From Microthyrium microscopicum (Eukaryota > Ascomycota > Dothideomycetes > Microthyriales > Microthyriaceae): DNA of 64,000 nucleotides. Below the pieces are notes generated by a model. The model was not told the origin of the DNA and did not search any database. It worked only from the letters and a program-made list of their open reading frames with translations. The number at the start of each line of letters is the position of its first letter. Position 1 is the stretch's first letter. The stretch covers positions 933,895 through 997,894 of the forward strand of contig MU004244.1 in assembly GCA_010405405.1 (NCBI GenBank). Direction: 5' to 3'. Of the stretch, positions 23,863 to 34,440 are shown piece after piece. The position numbers were made by a program, and so were the translations under genes.

Positions 23863-24296
23863 CAGCTTACAGATGCCGTGGTACGAAAGCGCATCATCTG
23901 CAGGGCGACTTAAACGACCATGCTCTCAACGATGATGTCTTTCATTATCCTTGCAAGATAGAAGCTGCTATATGTCCCGCTGGGCTCCATTAATTAAACC
24001 AGTTTGAACGCATTAATTGGGCAACAACACACTTGATGGTAGAACATGCGAAAAGAACATCGTGATTAGTCGAAGCACGCTAGCTGTATACTATTGAATT
24101 CATACTTGTCAAGGCTAAGTTGACTGTTGAGTTGGTTCGTGTTGTATTCGCTGTTATATGAGATGACACCTTATCACGCTAACTTTATGAGAAAAAATCA
24201 CCGGCAGACAGAATTTGTGAATGAGGGTTAAGAATGCTTTTATTTATTGAATTATCTTAATGATAACTTCGCGATCTAACCACCTTGTAGTGAGAA
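23863..24296. other. 3' intergenic region with a repeat fragment
   Basis: A short fragment near 24013-24075 carries the family core CACACTTGATGG followed by GCGAAAAGAAC, as in copy B. Nothing else is seen. Confidence 0.4.
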
Positions 24297-24695
24297 TTAG
24301 TCGCTTGGTTCCTCGAAGTTGGACCAAGGGGAGTACTTGGGGTTGTAAGCGCGCGCAACACCAACACGACTAGGACCAGCAACCACTGGTGAGACTGGCC
24401 GACGGACTGGAGCATACTGGCGACTGGGACCAGCCAGGACTGGTGTGACTGGGCGTACTGGACGGGCTGGAGCAGGCTTTGCCTGGACAACAGGCAAGAC
24501 AGCGAGCTCTATGCCAGTGGTAGCTTCCTCGTCACGGACAGCTTGCTTGCCTTTGGCCGCGGCACGGTCGCGACGATAGGCCTGGACGTACAACTTGGCT
24601 AAGATAGCTAGGCCGACGCAGACACCAAGAACAAGAAGTACAACGAGGATGTAAGCGGAGACTACGCTCTTATCAACTGGCTCGCTGGCAGACAT
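24297..24695 (-). CDS. Small single-pass membrane protein, 132 aa
   Basis: The frame runs from the ATG at 24695 to TAA at 24297. A short N-terminus (MSASEPVDKS) precedes one transmembrane helix (about residues 11-33, with LVVLLVLGVCVGLAILAKLY). A basic stop-transfer YRRDRAAAKGKQ follows, then a Pro/Arg/Val-rich tail with repeats of PVxPVxAGPSR, predicted to be cytosolic. The architecture matches the product at 26929 (short ectodomain, one helix, Pro-rich tail), though the sequences are not clearly homologous. Upstream in-frame Met codons exist, but the composition before residue 1 is not coding-like. Function unknown. Confidence 0.6.
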   Translation of the reverse strand: MSASEPVDKSVVSAYILVVLLVLGVCVGLAILAKLYVQAYRRDRAAAKGKQAVRDEEATTGIELAVLPVVQAKPAPARPVRPVTPVLAGPSRQYAPVRRPVSPVVAGPSRVGVARAYNPKYSPWSNFEEPSD

Positions 24696-25497
24696 GTATG
24701 CGGAGTCGATAGTTGCTGGAATCGTTGGAAAGGGATGTACTCTTTGTGATCGAGGGCAGAAGAAAGTTGTTTGGGATCTTCCTCGATTTTGTGAGGGTGA
24801 TGTACTTCCTTCTAGAGCATGCTTTCGTGTTCTATAAATGTGTAAAATGGATGTCTCTGTGAAAGATCTAGTAAACAAACTAAGAGAGCCATACAATAGC
24901 ATTGTAGAGAAATATTCCCCAATTGAAAGAGAAATTAATAAACAAAGGCCATCAACGTCGATGGCATTGTTCCTAAACAAAGAGCGAATTAAATTAGTAC
25001 CGACTCCTACCAGGAGGAGAAAACAAACGGCCCGCTCCTATGAGACTCATCAAAGGCCATGTTTGTAAGTTAATCGTCAAATTTGCTAAACTCACTTCTC
25101 TCACAAGATCATTTTAGCTTGGAGTTGGAACAAAAGCACATTCTGGTCATTGACCGGCATGCCGATCCTATATTGAGAAAATGGGCAGAATCTAAATGTT
25201 CGCCTATAGTTGGCGGTTGATGACAAGACGAGGAACTTGACGCCTGTATGAGAGTCTAAAGATGGTATAGCATTCTTTCTGGAGCGTCTTCGAACCAAGG
25301 TTAGTCCTGTCACGATTATGGTACCGCTGTACCATATAATAATTAGTTCCTAAGGATCTGCAATATCTTCTACTGGAATCTACTACACCTGTGCACCTGC
25401 ACCTTGTTATGAACCTTGATCCCTTGCCAAAACCCCTTCCAAAACTTTGACTTCTACAACTCATCTCTTTTCCTATTTCCGAACACAGCAGGCCAAA
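24696..25497. promoter_or_regulatory. Divergent intergenic region
   Basis: Shared upstream region of the membrane protein (minus) and the hydrolase (plus). Short frames on either strand look incidental. Confidence 0.35.
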
Positions 25498-26274
25498 ATG
25501 AGTCACAGCACATACACGGTGCACCCGTCGATTCCTCACACACATACAGTCATCTTTCTTCATGGCCGAGACAGTACAGCTGAAGAGTTTGCGACGGAGA
25601 TATTCGAAAGTCAAGGCTCCGACGAGAAAACTCTCCCCGAAGCATTGCCATCCTATAAATGGGTCTTTCCAACTTCTCGAATAAGGCAGTCATCCCGATT
25701 TCAAACAGAAATGTCGCAGTGGTTCGACATATGGACGGTGGAAAATCCCCAAGAAAAACTCAATATCCAACAAACAGGTTTGCAAGAAAGCATTATGGAG
25801 GTTCTGGACTTGATTTCTGAAGAAGGCAAATTGGTTCGCTCAGATCATATCATTTTGGCCGGCATAAGTCAAGGTTGTGCCACCGCGATACACGCTTTGT
25901 TCAACTTGGACTATAAACTGGGAGCTTTTGTGGGACTGAGCAGTTGGTTGCCATACAGCAAGCAAATCCAGACGATCATTCAATCGGGAAACGAGTCTTC
26001 CCAGCACATGCGACACATACGGTCGTTAATTACATCAGAAGGAATCAATCTCATCCAGGCTCCAAACTATTCATCTTTGGAGACCCCAGTGTTTCTGAGG
26101 CATTGCAAAGATGATGACGTGGTTCCTTCTGAAAATGGAGAGAACCTATTCGATACACTCAAATTGATGGGAATGTCAGTTGACAGCCATGTGTATGAAG
26201 AAGGAGGTCATTGGTTAAATGAGCCAAAAGGAGTCGATGATCTTGTTCGCTTTCTGAAGCAGAATCAAGAATAG
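25498..26274 (+). CDS. Acyl-protein thioesterase/carboxylesterase-like hydrolase
   Basis: A single-exon 258-aa alpha/beta hydrolase of the phospholipase/carboxylesterase (APT1-like) group. VIFLHGRDS (residues 18-26) is the strand and oxyanion loop. LAGISQGCATAIHAL carries the nucleophile Ser124 in GxSxG. KDDDVVP (near 204-210) supplies the Asp, and GGHW the His238. The start ATG at 25498 has AAAA before it, and the frame upstream is leader. Family members hydrolyse short acyl esters or remove palmitate from proteins in the cytosol. Fungi have many such paralogues, so the substrate here is unknown. There is no signal peptide. The length is slightly longer than classical APT1 (~230 aa). Confidence 0.85.
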   Translation: MSHSTYTVHPSIPHTHTVIFLHGRDSTAEEFATEIFESQGSDEKTLPEALPSYKWVFPTSRIRQSSRFQTEMSQWFDIWTVENPQEKLNIQQTGLQESIMEVLDLISEEGKLVRSDHIILAGISQGCATAIHALFNLDYKLGAFVGLSSWLPYSKQIQTIIQSGNESSQHMRHIRSLITSEGINLIQAPNYSSLETPVFLRHCKDDDVVPSENGENLFDTLKLMGMSVDSHVYEEGGHWLNEPKGVDDLVRFLKQNQE

Positions 26275-26513
26275 ACCAGCACAGAATCACAAGACTTGCT
26301 TTCCCCAAACTTGATGTTGTTTGGGGCGGAATGTCGTTGATTAGAAGCACGAAAGCAAAGTGAAGGATGGCCGCTGTTAAACAATGTATTCTTCATCAAA
26401 AGGTAAAAATAAATGGAACCTTATGTATAACCTTTGTTCTGATAAAGAGCCGGAAAAAACAAAGACACCCAGTCAACCAGTACAATGACCTGAGCTTCGT
26501 AGCCAGCCAACCG

Positions 26514-26580
26514 CATGGCAAAATAACTGGCGTTCTCCCATCACCTTCGCTGGCTCCCACAAACGCTTTTCTTGGGAACA
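26514..26580 (+). repeat. Diverged arm of the fold-back MITE family
   Basis: CATGGCAAAATAACTGGCGT then CTCCCATCA and GCTGGCTCCCAC follow the same order as the arm at 20711. No inverted partner was found nearby. Confidence 0.55.
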
Positions 26581-26745
26581 ATGTGGAGTAAGTCGAGCGG
26601 ACAAAGAGTGTTCCGGTAGAAAAGCGGCGTGATAGAACAATGACCTTGTCAACACCAGGTCAAGTAGCGGCACAATGGCTTTGATTCTATCATTTAGATG
26701 TCCTTGACCAAGGGTTGAAAGTCTTTCAAGAGCTCGTCAGGAAAG

Positions 26746-26753
26746 TATATATA
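26746..26753 (+). promoter_or_regulatory. TATA-like element
   Basis: TATATATA lies 138 bp before the possible Met codon at 26884 and 183 bp before the chosen one at 26929. Its position fits a core promoter with a leader of about 100-150 nt. Confidence 0.3.
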
Positions 26754-26928
26754 GCCTTCAAGTGCCAGTGATAGAAGAGGCATCAAATCACCCGGTTCCA
26801 GCGGCGATTACTACATAAACCGTATTTGCAGCTTGCGCGGACTTCCCACTTCAAGAACCAGCTCATCGGTAGTAACAAATCGTATGCTAACTTCCGGACT
26901 GCACGTCCGCACCGCCAAAAACACCTCG

Positions 26929-27333
26929 ATGGCTACCAACACCACCGCAAACGACAGATATGGTGACCCGGTCACAGATGATCCCGGCTACCGCGCTAAA
27001 AACATAGGTTTGAGCGTTGGACTGTCAGTTCTCATCCTTGGTTGCTTGATTGTCATCTTCCTGGCTTTATGGATTCCTCATTATCGCCAGCGCCGGGCTC
27101 AACAGCTGCGAGATCTCTCAGATTCAACTCATCAAGGCACCATCGCACCTTCTGGCATCATGATGCGAGATCTTGAAGCACAGCCTGAGCCAGCTCAGCC
27201 TGAGCTTCTCGCAGTTCCCTATCAACCTCGTGTGCGTACACCTCCCCCAGCCTATACTAGCCGGGCCAATTCAGTTACTAGCCGCAAAGCACCATCATAT
27301 CACAGTGACAGTGCCTCCGAATGGAGCGGTTAG
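26929..27333 (+). CDS. Single-pass membrane protein with PPxY tail, 134 aa
   Basis: The start is at 26929 (MATNTTANDRYGDPV); an in-frame ATG at 26884 would add 15 residues. An Asn/Thr-rich N-terminus precedes one strong transmembrane helix (about residues 25-47, IGLSVGLSVLILGCLIVIFL). A basic HYRQRRAQQLRD and a Glu/Pro-rich tail follow, ending near TPPPAYTSRANS. The PPAY motif is a typical docking site for WW domains of Rsp5/Nedd4-type ubiquitin ligases, which suggests regulated turnover (inference). The context is other small fungal genes. I do not recognise the family. Confidence 0.6.
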   Translation: MATNTTANDRYGDPVTDDPGYRAKNIGLSVGLSVLILGCLIVIFLALWIPHYRQRRAQQLRDLSDSTHQGTIAPSGIMMRDLEAQPEPAQPELLAVPYQPRVRTPPPAYTSRANSVTSRKAPSYHSDSASEWSG

Positions 27334-28078
27334 AGGCTATACAGATAATCGATGACTGGCAGTAGTTGCCCTTGTAGAGGGAGCTTCGGTTGCATCGTGA
27401 ATCATGGTGTGCGAGCGCCAGTATCCATATTGTAAGTATTCTTATGCAAAACATAAGTAGAAAAAATGAAACCCTTTGATCAAATATCAATATTTCTTCT
27501 GTGAAATGCCAGTGTCAAAACATGCTACGTCTGATATAGAAGTGAATGGCTCCCATCATCATCGGTATCTAGGAACGGGGCTAAACGGTAGACGTTGACG
27601 GCTAACATCTTTTAATTGCCTTCCTCTAACCAGTCCTAACCTATTTGACAGCCCAAGACATATTCCATTTTTGCGGACGCGTTACGATACATACTCTTTG
27701 AACGTTGTTCACAACTGCGTTGGGAGCCAGCGACATTACACCTACTGAGCTGCCGATTAGTTTTCATTGTATGCTGCATAGTTCAGATACAAGTCCTTTC
27801 ATTGCCATATCAAAACAGGATGCTTTTCAGCCCACAGGATGCTTTTCAGCCCATAAGGGTATGATACCAGAACGAAGCCTTTCTGGGCACCTCAACTTAT
27901 GTATTCTTCACGTATAATGAACTTTCTGATACCAACATATACCCCTAAACTTCATCTCTTTTCTTAACTCATCAGAGTTCTCCAAACACACCCTCACACA
28001 CAAAAGTTCTAAGCAACCGGCCCAACAACTTCTGTGTGAGTCGACCAGGTTTACAGTAACCCCGAAAGTAACCTACCA
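27334..28078. other. Intergenic region; short tandem duplication
   Basis: A 19-bp unit is duplicated head to tail at 27816-27834 and 27835-27853 (CAGGATGCTTTTCAGCCCA). Nothing else supported. Confidence 0.5.
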
Positions 28079-28618
28079 ATGCTTCCACCAAACAAGAACA
28101 CTTATCCCCTTCGTCAATACAACCCACGCTCCCACTCGCCTGAGCTTCCAAACGAGCTCACCCCAGACGATGTCAGCGCCACCCTGCGCGCCGCTCGTCT
28201 CGCTCGTCTCACTCGTCTCACACGCGAAGCAGAAGAGCGTATCGACAAACTGGCCGACAACCTCAAAGAAAAACATACCACCACCTCCTCATCTTCCTCA
28301 TCCTCTGGAAACCCAGACGATGACGATGAGTGGGAAGACATCCCCTCCCCTCCCCTCCCAACATACACTTACATCTTCGGCCCATCAACCGGCGAAACCG
28401 ACCGCGATCTAGCCCGTCTAAGCACCTCCGAGCGCCAGCGCACCTTATTGGAAGCGGAAGTAGCTGATCTCAACTACATCCACGGCATCCCGTGCCTGGA
28501 TCCACCACGCTACAGCAGTGTGTATGGAGTGCGGGCGCGGCTGCGGCTGTTGCGGACTCCGAGGCTGATGTTAGCGCGGATGCGTGTTCGGGCACGGGAG
28601 GCTAGGGGAGCGCCGTGA
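28079..28618 (+). CDS. Fungal orphan protein, 179 aa
   Basis: A single exon with ATG at 28079 after an A/C-rich leader. The N-terminus is Pro/Arg-rich. A Leu/Arg helical segment (ATLRAARLARLTRLTREAEE, about 32-51) looks like a coiled coil. A Ser run and acidic patch (NPDDDDEWEDIPSPP) come next, then YIFGPSTGETDRDLARLS and an Arg-rich C-terminus. No domain recognised. Codon composition and the absence of competing signals favour a real gene. Confidence 0.55.
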   Translation: MLPPNKNTYPLRQYNPRSHSPELPNELTPDDVSATLRAARLARLTRLTREAEERIDKLADNLKEKHTTTSSSSSSSGNPDDDDEWEDIPSPPLPTYTYIFGPSTGETDRDLARLSTSERQRTLLEAEVADLNYIHGIPCLDPPRYSSVYGVRARLRLLRTPRLMLARMRVRAREARGAP

Positions 28619-28804
28619 GGTGGTGAAATGGTAGTGGGTAGTATTTGGGGCCTGGGAGGCATGGTGGGAGGGAATATTGTAGTGTTGCGCATATAAATAG
28701 ATCTGCATTTTCAAAATGACGTGTCTTTGTGAATCTTACCTGTGAGCCATCGAAAAATGAGATCCGCTTATTGGTGGTGGAGTGCCATCTTGCTTGACGG
28801 TTAG

Positions 28805-29236
28805 TCAAAGGGTACCTCGACTGATGGGGGCCATGAGGTGTTTCCGTATGATCGAAACGTGATCCAGTCCTACAAATAAGCGTCCTAGGCGTGAGCATTC
28901 ACAATTTGGTGGTCTAGATCGAGAGCCGAAAGAATTGAGCTGATGGTGTTCATTTTGGTCTTCATACATGAGGTGCCTGATACATAACTGACAAGTCGCC
29001 GAATCCATAGAAAAAGTGTCCTCCTTCAACACCGCGAGATGCATCCTTGAGCCGCAAACAGTGCAACAATCGCTGGGGTATTCGACACATCCTTCTTTTA
29101 CCAACCATAACTGAATAATGGAACAAAGCACATTATTCCGCGAGAAAGTCTTGCACGCCTTCCAATCTCCAAACAAGCAGCTGAGCCAATATACAGCCAC
29201 AGCGACAGACATAGAATCGACTATCGCCGCGACCAT
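28805..29236 (-). CDS. Hypothetical Cys-rich protein, 143 aa
   Basis: A minus-strand frame with ATG at 29236 and stop at 28805. It has a Cys-rich middle (CCTVCGSRM at ~57-65 and CQLCIRHL at ~83-90) with spacing compatible with a metal-binding pair. It lies downstream of the RAE1 gene on the same strand. Its N-terminal ~20 residues are hydrophobic. I do not recognise it; it could also be a degraded exon. Confidence 0.3.
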   Translation of the reverse strand: MVAAIVDSMSVAVAVYWLSCLFGDWKACKTFSRNNVLCSIIQLWLVKEGCVEYPSDCCTVCGSRMHLAVLKEDTFSMDSATCQLCIRHLMYEDQNEHHQLNSFGSRSRPPNCECSRLGRLFVGLDHVSIIRKHLMAPISRGTL

Positions 29237-29403
29237 GTAGATGGACGAGAGCCTCCAACATTCATATTGATCTTCTTTGGAATGTCACCAATAGGTGTAG
29301 GGTTGCTATAGTTCCAGAATAATTAGTAATCAATTCAAAATGTTTCTCGCTCTCCGGATCATGGATGGTATAATAATAATTTTGGGTTAACTCCATATAT
29401 ATT

Positions 29404-30530
29404 TTACCTCTTTTTCGTGCCTGGTCGTGGCTTGCACTCGTCTCCAGTAACCGGATGGAGCATGATCTTGTTAGGTGATGTCGTCGAATGTCCGTTGAAT
29501 CCTTTGCTCCAGTCGTAGCTGACAGCATAAGCAAAGATTTCTCCGGTATGGTTGAAGGATGTGGAGACAATGGGGCCGCCGACTTCAGGATAACCCTTCA
29601 GTCTATGCTTAGCGTCCTTGTCCCAGAAGTGATATGTTCCGTCGCTGCCGGCTGTGCTGAATGTTCCGTGTTTGGGATGCCATGAGATGGCATTGACACT
29701 GTAGACCTTGGATAGATTGCGGTCGTTGGGGTCGGTGACACGGTGGCATTTGAATGAGAAGTTGAGGCTTTGATCTTTCTCGTCCACATATTGCATGGCA
29801 CAACGTCCTTCTATGCTGCCTACAGCATAGCCAGTCTGGTCATTGTAGCAGCTTACTACGCGGGTCTGCCATTTGAGTGGGCTGGTGATGGTTTTGTAGA
29901 GTTCGGTGGGTTTGTCGAGGTTGAAGATGTCAATGAATCGCTCTGCGAGGCCGAGAACTAGCAGCTTGCCTCGTACATCCATGGAATATACGCGCTCTTT
30001 CAGATCTACAGAGGCAGCTGGAGTTTGCTGCCGTAAATCCCAGTAGCGAATTTTCTTGTCCCATGATCCGGTTACGAGCATTTGATTGCCGCCAGTCTCG
30101 AAGAACTTGACGCACTTGATGGGCTCGTCGTGTGCAGCAACTTGCTGTGCGGTAGTAGCACCAGAGCCAACATCCAGTATCCGAGCGGTTTTATCTGCAC
30201 CGCCAGCAACACATTTGTTGCCATCCTAGGTCGTGTTAAGAAGAAGAGTCTAAGTTCCTACACGGGTGAACTTACCAACGACCATGCGACAGACAGGGCG
30301 GGTGCTTCAAGCTCGAAAATGGCCTTTCCTTGGCTGTTTCCCGACTGATCAATTTCGTAGATACGAACTTTGTTATCCCATGATGATGCGGCCAAGAAGT
30401 TGGCACTCGGGTGAAAAGCAATCTCGCTGACGCTGTCGGATGGAGGATCGCGAACTGCAATGTCTGACTTTAGATCTCCTTGACTATTCGAAGCTGACGT
30501 AGCCGCCGCAGAGCCGAAAAGTCCAGACAT
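29404..30530 (-). CDS. rae1: mRNA export factor RAE1/GLE2, WD40 protein
   Basis: Exons 30276-30530 and 29404-30225 (minus), 358 aa. The 50-nt intron (GTAAGT...CCTAG) joins SVAWSL to DGNKCVAGGADKTAR. The protein is a seven-bladed WD40 propeller of normal family length. Recognisable blades are AFHPSANFLAASSWDNKVRI, DKTARILD, MLVTGSWDKKIRYWDLR, the GLAERFIDIFNL strand, GSIEGRCAMQYV, HPKHGTFSTAGSDGTYHFWD, and the basic end KPRPGTKKR. RAE1 binds the nuclear pore through Nup98-type proteins and supports mRNA export and spindle function. The N-terminal SGLFGSAAATSAS is typical of fungal orthologues. Confidence 0.93.
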
Positions 30531-31869
30531 TTTGAAGAAGTTGGAGTCGAACGCGGAGGGTTGTGGAGAGCGCTGGGCGATTTATGGAGGAAGGTTGGGG
30601 TGTTGATGTCTTGTAGAGGCGCAAGAGCTGCGGTTGGTAGAAGTAGTGTTGGTCAGGCCAAGGCTATCACCTTAGCAGTAGGCAGCGTTCGGAATCGCGT
30701 ATCGCTGCAATAGTGAGTCAACTGGTCGAGGTACAAGGCAGTGGAAATAATTTGTTGGACATGGATGAATTCAATCGATTGAGATGGAGTTGAAGCCTGG
30801 TCGCGCTTGGACTGAGCTCAAGCTCTGACAGGGAAGGCGCGCTAAAACAACGCGCCTGCCGAACCAAACTCGAACGGCCCGATGTTTCCCCGCCAAAAAA
30901 AAGTTTCTACAAACCCAACCTCCAACTTCCCATTCTCTCTTCCTTCCTTGTACTCTTGTTCCAAAAATCGTCATCAAAGCTTACACACAGAAAACATCCA
31001 TCTGGATATTTTCATTCACATACTGCTTTGGGAGAAAGTCCCCGGACACCTTAGACTCTCCAGTCTGAGCATGCGGAAACGCGCCGCCACAGAAGCACTG
31101 CGGCTCATCCTCGCCAGCACAGGATTGCCTCTGCTTTCCACCTACCTACCGTCTGCACTCTTTTGCAACGTACCATGCCTGAGCTACTTGGACGCTAATC
31201 GAGAGGCCACATGGATGATGATATGAGTCCGAACTCTTGAGATGCCCCAGGCAGCAGAAGGCCGTGCTTGCAATTGAGGAGGTGAGTATCTGGGGAGTAG
31301 TTGAACCTAACATGGCCGAGGGCAATTTCGTCGTAGCGGATAGTTATACGATTGCCCAGGATAGCTGCTGGCAACAGCAGGGACTCTTGAGTAACTCAAT
31401 GGGGCTTATTTTGGATTCGAGGGTACCACCAAACCGTCTACTTTTTTTTCGGGTCTGTACAGATGTCAACCTACACTCTATCCTTTATGACATGCTGTTT
31501 TAGTTCTGTCAAAGGAACAAGACTCTTGCAGTTCGATTTAATTGTTCAAATGATGAGGAAAACTGAAATAGAGTCAAGCACTGAAATCTTTGCCTTCATT
31601 GGCATTTCTTGATGAGACTTTCTACGACGGTATCTGATGAACACTTTAGAACATTCAATTGTTTCACTCCTTCCCATGCGTCATTCTACCTAGCGTTGCT
31701 TCTATCCCCTTCCCATCCTATATCGCTCATCCCATTCCATAGTTTAGAAATATTCTACGCATCATGACGCTATGCAACTTGCCGACTTTCCTTGGCTCGT
31801 CCTTCTTGTAATCAAGGCAATATATTGGCCTTTCTGAGACCCTTTAATTGATCAAATCATTTCCTGTCT
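30531..31869. other. Intergenic region, RAE1 promoter side
   Basis: Frames at 30882-31226 and 31237-31503 on the plus strand show no domain and sit in the upstream region of RAE1 and the 3' side of RAD52. I do not call them. No repeats of note. Confidence 0.4.
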
Positions 31870-33955
31870 TCATGTTCCTGTCAACGCGCTCTCACGACCG
31901 TCATTCTGTAACCCTGCTCCGGTGACTTCCCCTGTCTTTGCTTTCTTTTCTGGTGGATTGGTATGGACGCCTCCTCGAGTATTGCTCACGTCACCCATCA
32001 CCTGTCTGGGAACTGTTTCAGGTCCACGTTTTCCCAGTGCTGGACCTGGAAGCTTGTATGACGTTCGATTAGCCAAAGGACTTCCCGCTCCGCCTGGCAC
32101 ACCTATTCTTCGAGCCGTATCTGCGAGTGGATTAACCACATTAGGTCGGGCCTGAGCCTGATTGTTTGGTCCTGCATTAGCAGGGTTGGTAGTGGTCGCG
32201 GTAGTAGTCCCGGCGGCTACCGCCGAACGGTGGATGGGTCCTGATTTTCCGTGATTCACTCCAGTAGTTCGTCTCATTACTCCAGGAGTATGTGGGTCGA
32301 ATGGCTTTATTTGCGCAGAAAGTGGTGACTTTTCGTCGTTTAGCACATCAGCTACCCGAGCACTGTAGAAACCGACCGGGACTGGAGGGGCATTGAACTG
32401 CGCTGTGCCATTGGCCTGTTGTAGAGCAGGATTTTGCGCTGCATTGTTCTGTGCCTGCGCAGGCTGTCCGCGAGCTGGCGGAGTTCCGCTCAGCCGATTC
32501 TGTCCATTCATCTGAGCAGGGCCTGCCGCACCATTGTTGTTGGCATTGGCAGGCCGATGCGAGGAACCATTGCCATTGTGCTGTTGTACGTTTTGTTGAT
32601 TAGAGCCAAGTGCTCGTTGTGCCGTGTTGTTGGACTGTCCCTGTTGTGGAGCCTGGTGACGTTGAATTTGAGCTGCTTGTGCCTGTGCTTGTGGTTGCCG
32701 GTTTTGCATAGACTGCCTTGCTTGTTGATTTTGTCCAGCTTGCTGCGCTCTAGATTGCTGGTTCTGCGCAGCTTGATTCGGGTGATTCTCCGTTCTCGCC
32801 CCGTTCGAGTTCATCACCTGTTGCTGTCCTCGATTTGCGGATTGCTGAGGCAAGGGATGTTGGTTTTCAGCAGGCGGTCCAGGACCCTGATTGCCATTAG
32901 TCGTACGACCAGCTGGTATTGGCTCTATCGGTGGCCTTGGATCTGACTGAATTGTCTCTACACTCTCTTCCATGTCAATATCGTCCGAATGGACGAATTC
33001 CAAGTGCTCAAAGTCGTCCGCTCCGTACTCGTCATCATATTGATCCATTGAATTGGCCGACTCTGCGCTGATATGTCTTGCTAGTGCGCCGTTGTTAGAC
33101 GTTGCGTTTTGTGCTGGTATTGGAGCCGAGACTTTCGCTGGTATACGGGTCGGTGTTTGTACTGCCACTGGAGCTGGAGGTTGCTGAACTGGAGGGTCCG
33201 GTTTGTGCGCAGGGTGGCTATGATGCCGATGGAGATCGTCCGCATTCCATTGTATGGGATCAGTTTTGACTTTGGAGATTTTGTCGGTATAGGTTTTGTC
33301 GTAAAGACAGTTTCCTAGCAAGTTGCCGAAGTTTCTCAGAGTTCTTTTAAGTGCGTCGGTGGATGCCTCCTTCTTTGTCTTTTCAAAAGCTGCAGCCTTA
33401 CTCGGAGAGTTCTTGATTTCTCCATATCCAATGTCCTATATGGCAGTGTCAGTTTTAGTTCAGGTGTTTTGACAACCCATCTCTGATACAACGCACCTCG
33501 TGGAATGTGCCATCTTTCAGAGTTATGCGAACGATTATTGAACAGCCCATAGTCACTCTGCCGTTGCCATCCAAGTCGACCTGATCATACAATGTTAGAA
33601 ACCTATTCGAATATTCACTATTTTGACTCACAAAATCAATGTGGACATTCCGTATCTCGGATGACCAACCATTGAAGCCAAACACTTCGTTTGTCAGATT
33701 GATGAGCTTTTCAGCAGTTATGTAGGAGAGTTTTGTGCCGCCTGGGCCAGGTCTAGTGGAAATGTATTCGGGTCCAAGTTGACGATCTAGTCTACTTTGT
33801 AGAGTTGCGATTTCCTGGGCGGTATATTTGTTGATATTCTGTTCGTTTGGACGAAAAGGGTTGGGTATCGACGCGTACTGATCACCTGGGCTAGACCATA
33901 AATTAAGTAACGTTGTCAATTTTGAAGAAGGACACAAGAAAACTTACTTGGGCAT
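31870..33955 (-). CDS. rad52: DNA repair protein RAD52
   Basis: Four exons on minus: 33948-33955 (8 nt, ATGCCCAA), 33632-33890, 33497-33580 and 31870-33435, giving 638 aa. Introns of 57, 51 and 61 nt all have GT-AG ends and restore the conserved frame. Residues ~30-190 form the Rad52/22 ring domain: [79 protein letters not shown]. This domain anneals single-stranded DNA in homologous recombination. The long C-terminal region is Gln/Asn/Pro-rich and disordered. It contains [20 protein letters not shown], the conserved fungal region linked to Rad51 and RPA contact. The gene is divergent from ELP1. Confidence 0.94.
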
Positions 33956-34440
33956 GATCGCTTCACATTCGAGCCAACAGACGAAGATCGGGAGTGCAGA
34001 TATTGGGGAGTTGATCGATGATGGATGGAGGTTGAGGCACGCGTCGCCTTCGGGAGCTTTGGCGACTGGGGAGACGTTGTGGAAGCCTAGCGCGTCGCCT
34101 CAAAGGCGCGTAATCACGTGGAGAAATGGTGACGTTAAATACGCCCCCAATGTTATAAACAGTACAAATAAGTAAATGAAATGAGCCAGGTATTTGAACA
34201 AGAAGGACAACTATTTCGCAAGTAAAGGTTTAAAGGTATCAAACGTGAGCTGTTGCGGTGAAGAACGTTGACAAGATACTAGAAAGCGCGCGCCAAGGCC
34301 GCATTCTAGATCTTGATCAGATTAGATCTTTGCATCGTTCAGTCTAAAAAATTATGACTTGGACCTTGAATATCATAGACAAGGACATCCGTCCGCTACG
34401 ACCTATTTTGCGCTCAAAAAATTGAACTGACTCGTAGAAA
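33956..34440. promoter_or_regulatory. Divergent RAD52/ELP1 promoter region
   Basis: 485 bp separate the two start codons. No TATA box is evident. GC-rich GGCGCG patches (34104, 34288) occur, but I name no factor site. Confidence 0.5.

Larger units (their letters stand above)
26275..26928. other. Intergenic region with one MITE end
   Basis: Holds a single diverged arm of the fold-back family (26514-26580) and a TATA-like element (26746-26753). No gene seen. Confidence 0.45.

Noticed and set aside
30882-31503. Two plus-strand frames upstream of RAE1
   Set aside because: No recognisable motif, and they lie in leader or intergenic sequence of uneven composition.
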